Assembly: GCA_017518025.1 (NCBI GenBank)
Contig: JAFWWR010000045.1
Coordinates: 1 to 7,704, forward strand
Length of the DNA: 7,704 bases
From: Clostridia bacterium
GTDB lineage: Bacteria; Bacillota; Clostridia; Oscillospirales; CAG-272
Direction of reading: 5' to 3'
In this document: one piece after another, positions 5,879 through 7,704 of the stretch
Layout: the number at the start of each line of letters is the position of its first letter
Position numbering within the stretch: the stretch's first letter is position 1
Program-made: the position numbers and the translations under genes
Notes under the pieces: generated by a model
Told to the model about the DNA's origin: nothing
Databases searched by the model: none
What the model saw: only the letters and a program-made list of their open reading frames with translations

Positions 5879-6106
5879 TCAGACGCCTCCTCCGAGCGTC
5901 ACGCCGAAATAGATCCTGTCGCGGCGAAGAACGGCCTCCGCCGCGGAGACGTCCGAGCAGAAGAGCTCGACGCCCCAGCCGCACCCCCGCTCGGTCAGCG
6001 CCGGGTCGACGCTCATCACGCGCGAACCGATCCCGGCGCGGGAAAGGGAGCGTTCCGCCTTTCTCGCCAAAGTCTGTGATTTGGTCGTAACAATACACTT
6101 TCGCAT
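5879..6106 (-). CDS. DUF3343 protein, putative sulfur/selenium carrier
   Basis: A 75-aa protein with the DUF3343 layout: an N-terminal strand followed by a helix with the transport-like phrase TTKSQTLARKAERSLSRAG, a second strand, DPALTERGCGWGVELFC with Cys42 in a GCG turn and Cys50, and a C-terminal helix and strand. DUF3343 members are annotated as putative Se/S carrier-like proteins and recur with SelD, YedF and EF2568-like desulfurases; the GCG cysteine is the likely carrier residue. No SelD or YedF gene is visible within this window. It is first in an operon with the desulfurase-like gene 30 nt downstream, which strengthens the assignment. The ATG at 6106 fits the family N-terminus but has no good Shine-Dalgarno (only AAAAGAA). 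The family call comes from recognition of pattern and context, without a profile search. Confidence 0.8.
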   Translation of the reverse strand: MRKCIVTTKSQTLARKAERSLSRAGIGSRVMSVDPALTERGCGWGVELFCSDVSAAEAVLRRDRIYFGVTLGGGV

Positions 6107-6231
6107 TTCTTTTGTCGCACTTTTCCTTTGGTTTTTTCAGCCGGGGAGGCGGTTTCCCGGGAGGACCCCCCTTTTTTATCTTATGACGGGAAAGACGGCG
6201 TGACACAGAGATCTTTCAACGGGACAAGAAT
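6107..6231 (-). promoter_or_regulatory. Leader and probable promoter region of the DUF3343 operon
   Basis: This is the minus-strand half of the divergent intergenic region. A weak promoter candidate on the minus strand has -35 GTGTCA and -10 TAAGAT (near 6178-6183) with a 17-bp spacer, each hexamer matching four of six consensus bases. Between it and the ATG lies a G/C-rich stretch (about 6140-6171) that can form alternative short stems (for example CCGGG with CCCGG), flanked by A tracts. No known riboswitch is recognised. The true promoter could instead lie further upstream, where a perfect TATAAT occurs on the minus strand at 6271-6276 without a good -35. Confidence 0.3.
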
Positions 6232-6260
6232 TTGACACGGGAGCAAACTTATGGTAGAAT
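6232..6260 (+). promoter_or_regulatory. Sigma-A promoter with extended -10 for the rRNA methyltransferase
   Basis: A perfect -35 TTGACA (6232-6237) is followed by a 17-bp spacer and -10 TAGAAT (6255-6260), with TGG immediately upstream forming an extended -10. Transcription would start near 6267, giving a leader of about 60 nt to the ATG at 6328. Confidence 0.82.
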
Positions 6261-6298
6261 AAAATGATAAATTATACATATCAGGGGGCGGCGGAAAA

Positions 6299-6349
6299 AT
6301 GCCGTATCCGGAAAGGCGCGGATCCGTATGGCGGAAGAGAACGGGGTAA
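6299..6349 (+). other. Possible 16-codon upstream ORF overlapping the rlmD start
   Basis: An ATG at 6299 opens a 16-codon frame (MPYPERRGSVWRKRTG) that ends in TAA at 6347-6349, 22 nt inside the rlmD gene in a different frame. AGGGGG at 6283-6288 sits 10 nt upstream, a better Shine-Dalgarno than anything before the rlmD ATG at 6328 (AAAGG at 11 nt). It may be a leader peptide that couples or limits rlmD translation, or a chance frame. There is no run of one amino acid to suggest classical attenuation. Confidence 0.25.
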
Positions 6350-7614
6350 TAAGAGTCAGTATTTCGGACGTGAACTCCCGGGGTCAGGGCGTCGCGAAGG
6401 TGGACGGCAAAGTCGTGTTCGTTCCCTTCTCCGCCGCCGGGGACGCTCTCGATATCAGGGTAACGAAGGAACACAAGAACTTCTCCGAGGGAGAGGTCGT
6501 GATTATGGTCGAGCCGTCCGGAGACAGGATCGCGCCAGATTGCCCGATGTTCGGAAAATGCGGCGGCTGCTCGCTCCGCCACGTCTCATACGAGGCGGAG
6601 GGACGGATCAAGAAAGCGACGGTCGAGGGTGCGCTGAGGAGATTCGGGCTGAGGGACGTCACCGTAAACGGTACCCTTCTTCCCCGCCCCGAACGGTACA
6701 GGAACAAGGCGACCCTGAGGATCGGAGATAACGGGAGCTTCGGCTATTACGAGAAGTCGACGAATACTCTCGTACAGCTCGGCGGGACGGGATGCGCTCT
6801 TCTGCCGGAGGAATTCTGCGAGATCGCCCGGGACGCGGCGGCGGTCGTCTCCCGCGACGGACTCCGGGACGTGTCGGTCACGCTGAGGCGATCCGCAGAC
6901 GGCGAGATAATCGTGTTGCTTACCTTGGGCGAGGCGCCGGGAGCCGCGGTCGAGGGAGATCTCGTCCGGGCGATCGCCGGCGGTCACGAAAACGTGACCG
7001 GGATCGTGGTCGAGATCGGGAGATCTCGGCGTGAGAGAGTGATATTCGGGTCGGGGGTCATGGAACTGCGGCAGTTCGGGCTCGATCTTGCGCTGTCCCC
7101 CCGCTCTTTCTTCCAGGTGAATTACGAGGGCGCGGAGATGCTCCTCGACGTGATAGACCGGTATGCAGGGGAGACCGGTTTCAGCGAATGCGCGGACCTG
7201 TTCTGCGGGACGGGAGTGTGGGGGCTGGCTCTGGCGAAGAGATTCCCCGAAAAGCGGTTCTACGGCGCGGATATCGACCGGGGCGCCATCCGTGACGCGA
7301 AGGAGAACGCGGCGCGGAACGGGCTCCGGAACGTGAAGTTTTTCGCCGGGGACGCCTCTCGGATACCGGAGGGATACGCGCCGGATCTTGTGATACTCGA
7401 TCCGCCGAGGAAAGGGTGCTCTGACGGGATGATCGGCGCGCTGACCGGGATCATGCCGGAGGATATCATATACGTGTCCTGCGATCCGTTCACCATGGCG
7501 CGGGACGCCGCGAAGCTGACAGAGCGCGGATACGTGATAAAAGAAGTCACTCCGGTGAATATGTTCCCCAGAACGGAACATATGGAGACTGTCGTTCTGC
7601 TGTCAAGGAAATGA
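6328..7614 (+). CDS. rlmD: 23S rRNA (uracil-C5)-methyltransferase, RlmD/RlmCD type
   Basis: A 428-aa SAM-dependent enzyme of the TrmA/RumA family that makes 5-methyluridine in 23S rRNA. Seen in order: an N-terminal TRAM RNA-binding domain (about 1-63); an iron-sulfur cluster set CX5CX2C (Cys72, 78, 81) with a distant fourth Cys156, as in RumA; SFFQVNYEGAE with the substrate-side Gln263; SAM motif I DLFCGTGVWGLALAK (290-304); GADID (313-317) for the SAM ribose; LDPPRKGC (357-364); YVSCDP with the nucleophile Cys385; and FPRTEHMETV with the general base Glu420. All key residues are present. In Gram-positives a single enzyme (RlmCD) can modify both U747 and U1939, so the exact target is not certain. 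The ATG at 6328 has only a weak binding site, but no in-frame upstream start exists. The gene has its own promoter and no terminator follows, so it probably runs into the next gene. Confidence 0.95.
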   Translation: MAEENGVIRVSISDVNSRGQGVAKVDGKVVFVPFSAAGDALDIRVTKEHKNFSEGEVVIMVEPSGDRIAPDCPMFGKCGGCSLRHVSYEAEGRIKKATVEGALRRFGLRDVTVNGTLLPRPERYRNKATLRIGDNGSFGYYEKSTNTLVQLGGTGCALLPEEFCEIARDAAAVVSRDGLRDVSVTLRRSADGEIIVLLTLGEAPGAAVEGDLVRAIAGGHENVTGIVVEIGRSRRERVIFGSGVMELRQFGLDLALSPRSFFQVNYEGAEMLLDVIDRYAGETGFSECADLFCGTGVWGLALAKRFPEKRFYGADIDRGAIRDAKENAARNGLRNVKFFAGDASRIPEGYAPDLVILDPPRKGCSDGMIGALTGIMPEDIIYVSCDPFTMARDAAKLTERGYVIKEVTPVNMFPRTEHMETVVLLSRK

Positions 7615-7642
7615 TAGATCGAAGTTTATGGAGAGAAACAAA

Positions 7643-7704
7643 ATGGATAAGAATACAACAATGGAAAACCTTGCCCGGGCGCTGCAGGAAAAAGACGGCT
7701 TCAA
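7643..7704 (+). CDS. Start of an unidentified gene (partial, cut by window end)
   Basis: The ATG at 7643 has GGAG at 7630-7633, 9 nt upstream, and opens a frame that runs to the window edge: MDKNTTMENLARALQEKDGF. An in-frame ATG at 7628 would overlap the binding site and is less likely. It lies 28 nt after rlmD with no terminator between, so the two may be co-transcribed. The 20 visible residues look like the start of a soluble helix; the family cannot be named. Confidence 0.5.
   Translation, partial: MDKNTTMENLARALQEKDGF

Noticed and set aside
5879..5881. TGA of the DUF3343 gene as a possible selenocysteine codon, given the selenium theme
   Set aside because: Readthrough would run into the ribosome site and start of the next gene and give a non-conserved extension. 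No SECIS-like hairpin is evident just downstream, and the family normally ends here.
5871..6206. 111-codon minus-strand frame overlapping the DUF3343 gene
   Set aside because: It overlaps the DUF3343 gene in another frame, and its translation is Arg/Lys/Gly/Pro-rich low complexity.
6586..7581. 331-codon minus-strand frame opposite rlmD
   Set aside because: It is a shadow of a gene with clear catalytic motifs in G+C-rich DNA. Its translation is rich in His, Arg and Pro and has no recognisable domain.
1..7704. CRISPR array, tRNA or rRNA genes, insertion sequence ends, phage or defence genes
   Set aside because: No regularly spaced direct repeats, cloverleaf with a CCA end, rRNA-like segment, transposase motif or defence domain was seen.

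Overview
The window looks like chromosome from a G+C-rich member of the Bacillota, most likely Clostridia (an uncultured gut Oscillospirales or Christensenellales type would fit). The basis is sigma-A style promoters with 17-bp spacers, strong GGAGG ribosome binding sites, a short (about 450 aa) Bacillota-type glucose-6-phosphate isomerase, a secreted DacA/DacF-type D,D-carboxypeptidase, and a small P-loop ATPase of a kind I associate with Clostridia. This taxonomic call is inference. There are no mobile elements, CRISPR arrays, rRNA or tRNA genes.

Layout. (1) 1-1047, + strand: the tail of an unidentified upstream gene overlaps (ATGA) a membrane-anchored DUF4097-like beta-solenoid protein, closed by a strong terminator. 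(2) 1051-4161, - strand: dacA (secreted peptidoglycan carboxypeptidase), then pgi (glycolysis) with its own near-consensus promoter, then a small P-loop ATPase 35 nt after pgi. This block converges on gene 1 and shares its bidirectional terminator. (3) 4266-4710, + strand: a single uncharacterised gene of about 107 aa, divergent from dacA, with a near-consensus promoter (TTGACA-17-TACAAT) and a perfect 16-bp-stem terminator. (4) 4715-6106, - strand: a two-gene operon of a DUF3343 protein (putative sulfur/selenium carrier) followed by a class V aminotransferase/cysteine-desulfurase-like enzyme. It converges on the small gene and shares its terminator. (5) 6232-7704, + strand: an extended -10 promoter, a possible 16-codon upstream ORF, an RlmD/RlmCD-type rRNA uracil-C5 methyltransferase, and the start of another gene cut by the window edge.

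Most genes are housekeeping: cell wall, glycolysis and rRNA modification. The parts with most room for new biology are the DUF3343 plus desulfurase pair, which looks like a minimal persulfide or selenide handling module; the lone small gene with its own promoter and terminator; and the small ATPase linked to pgi. I see no clearly new defence or mobile system here.
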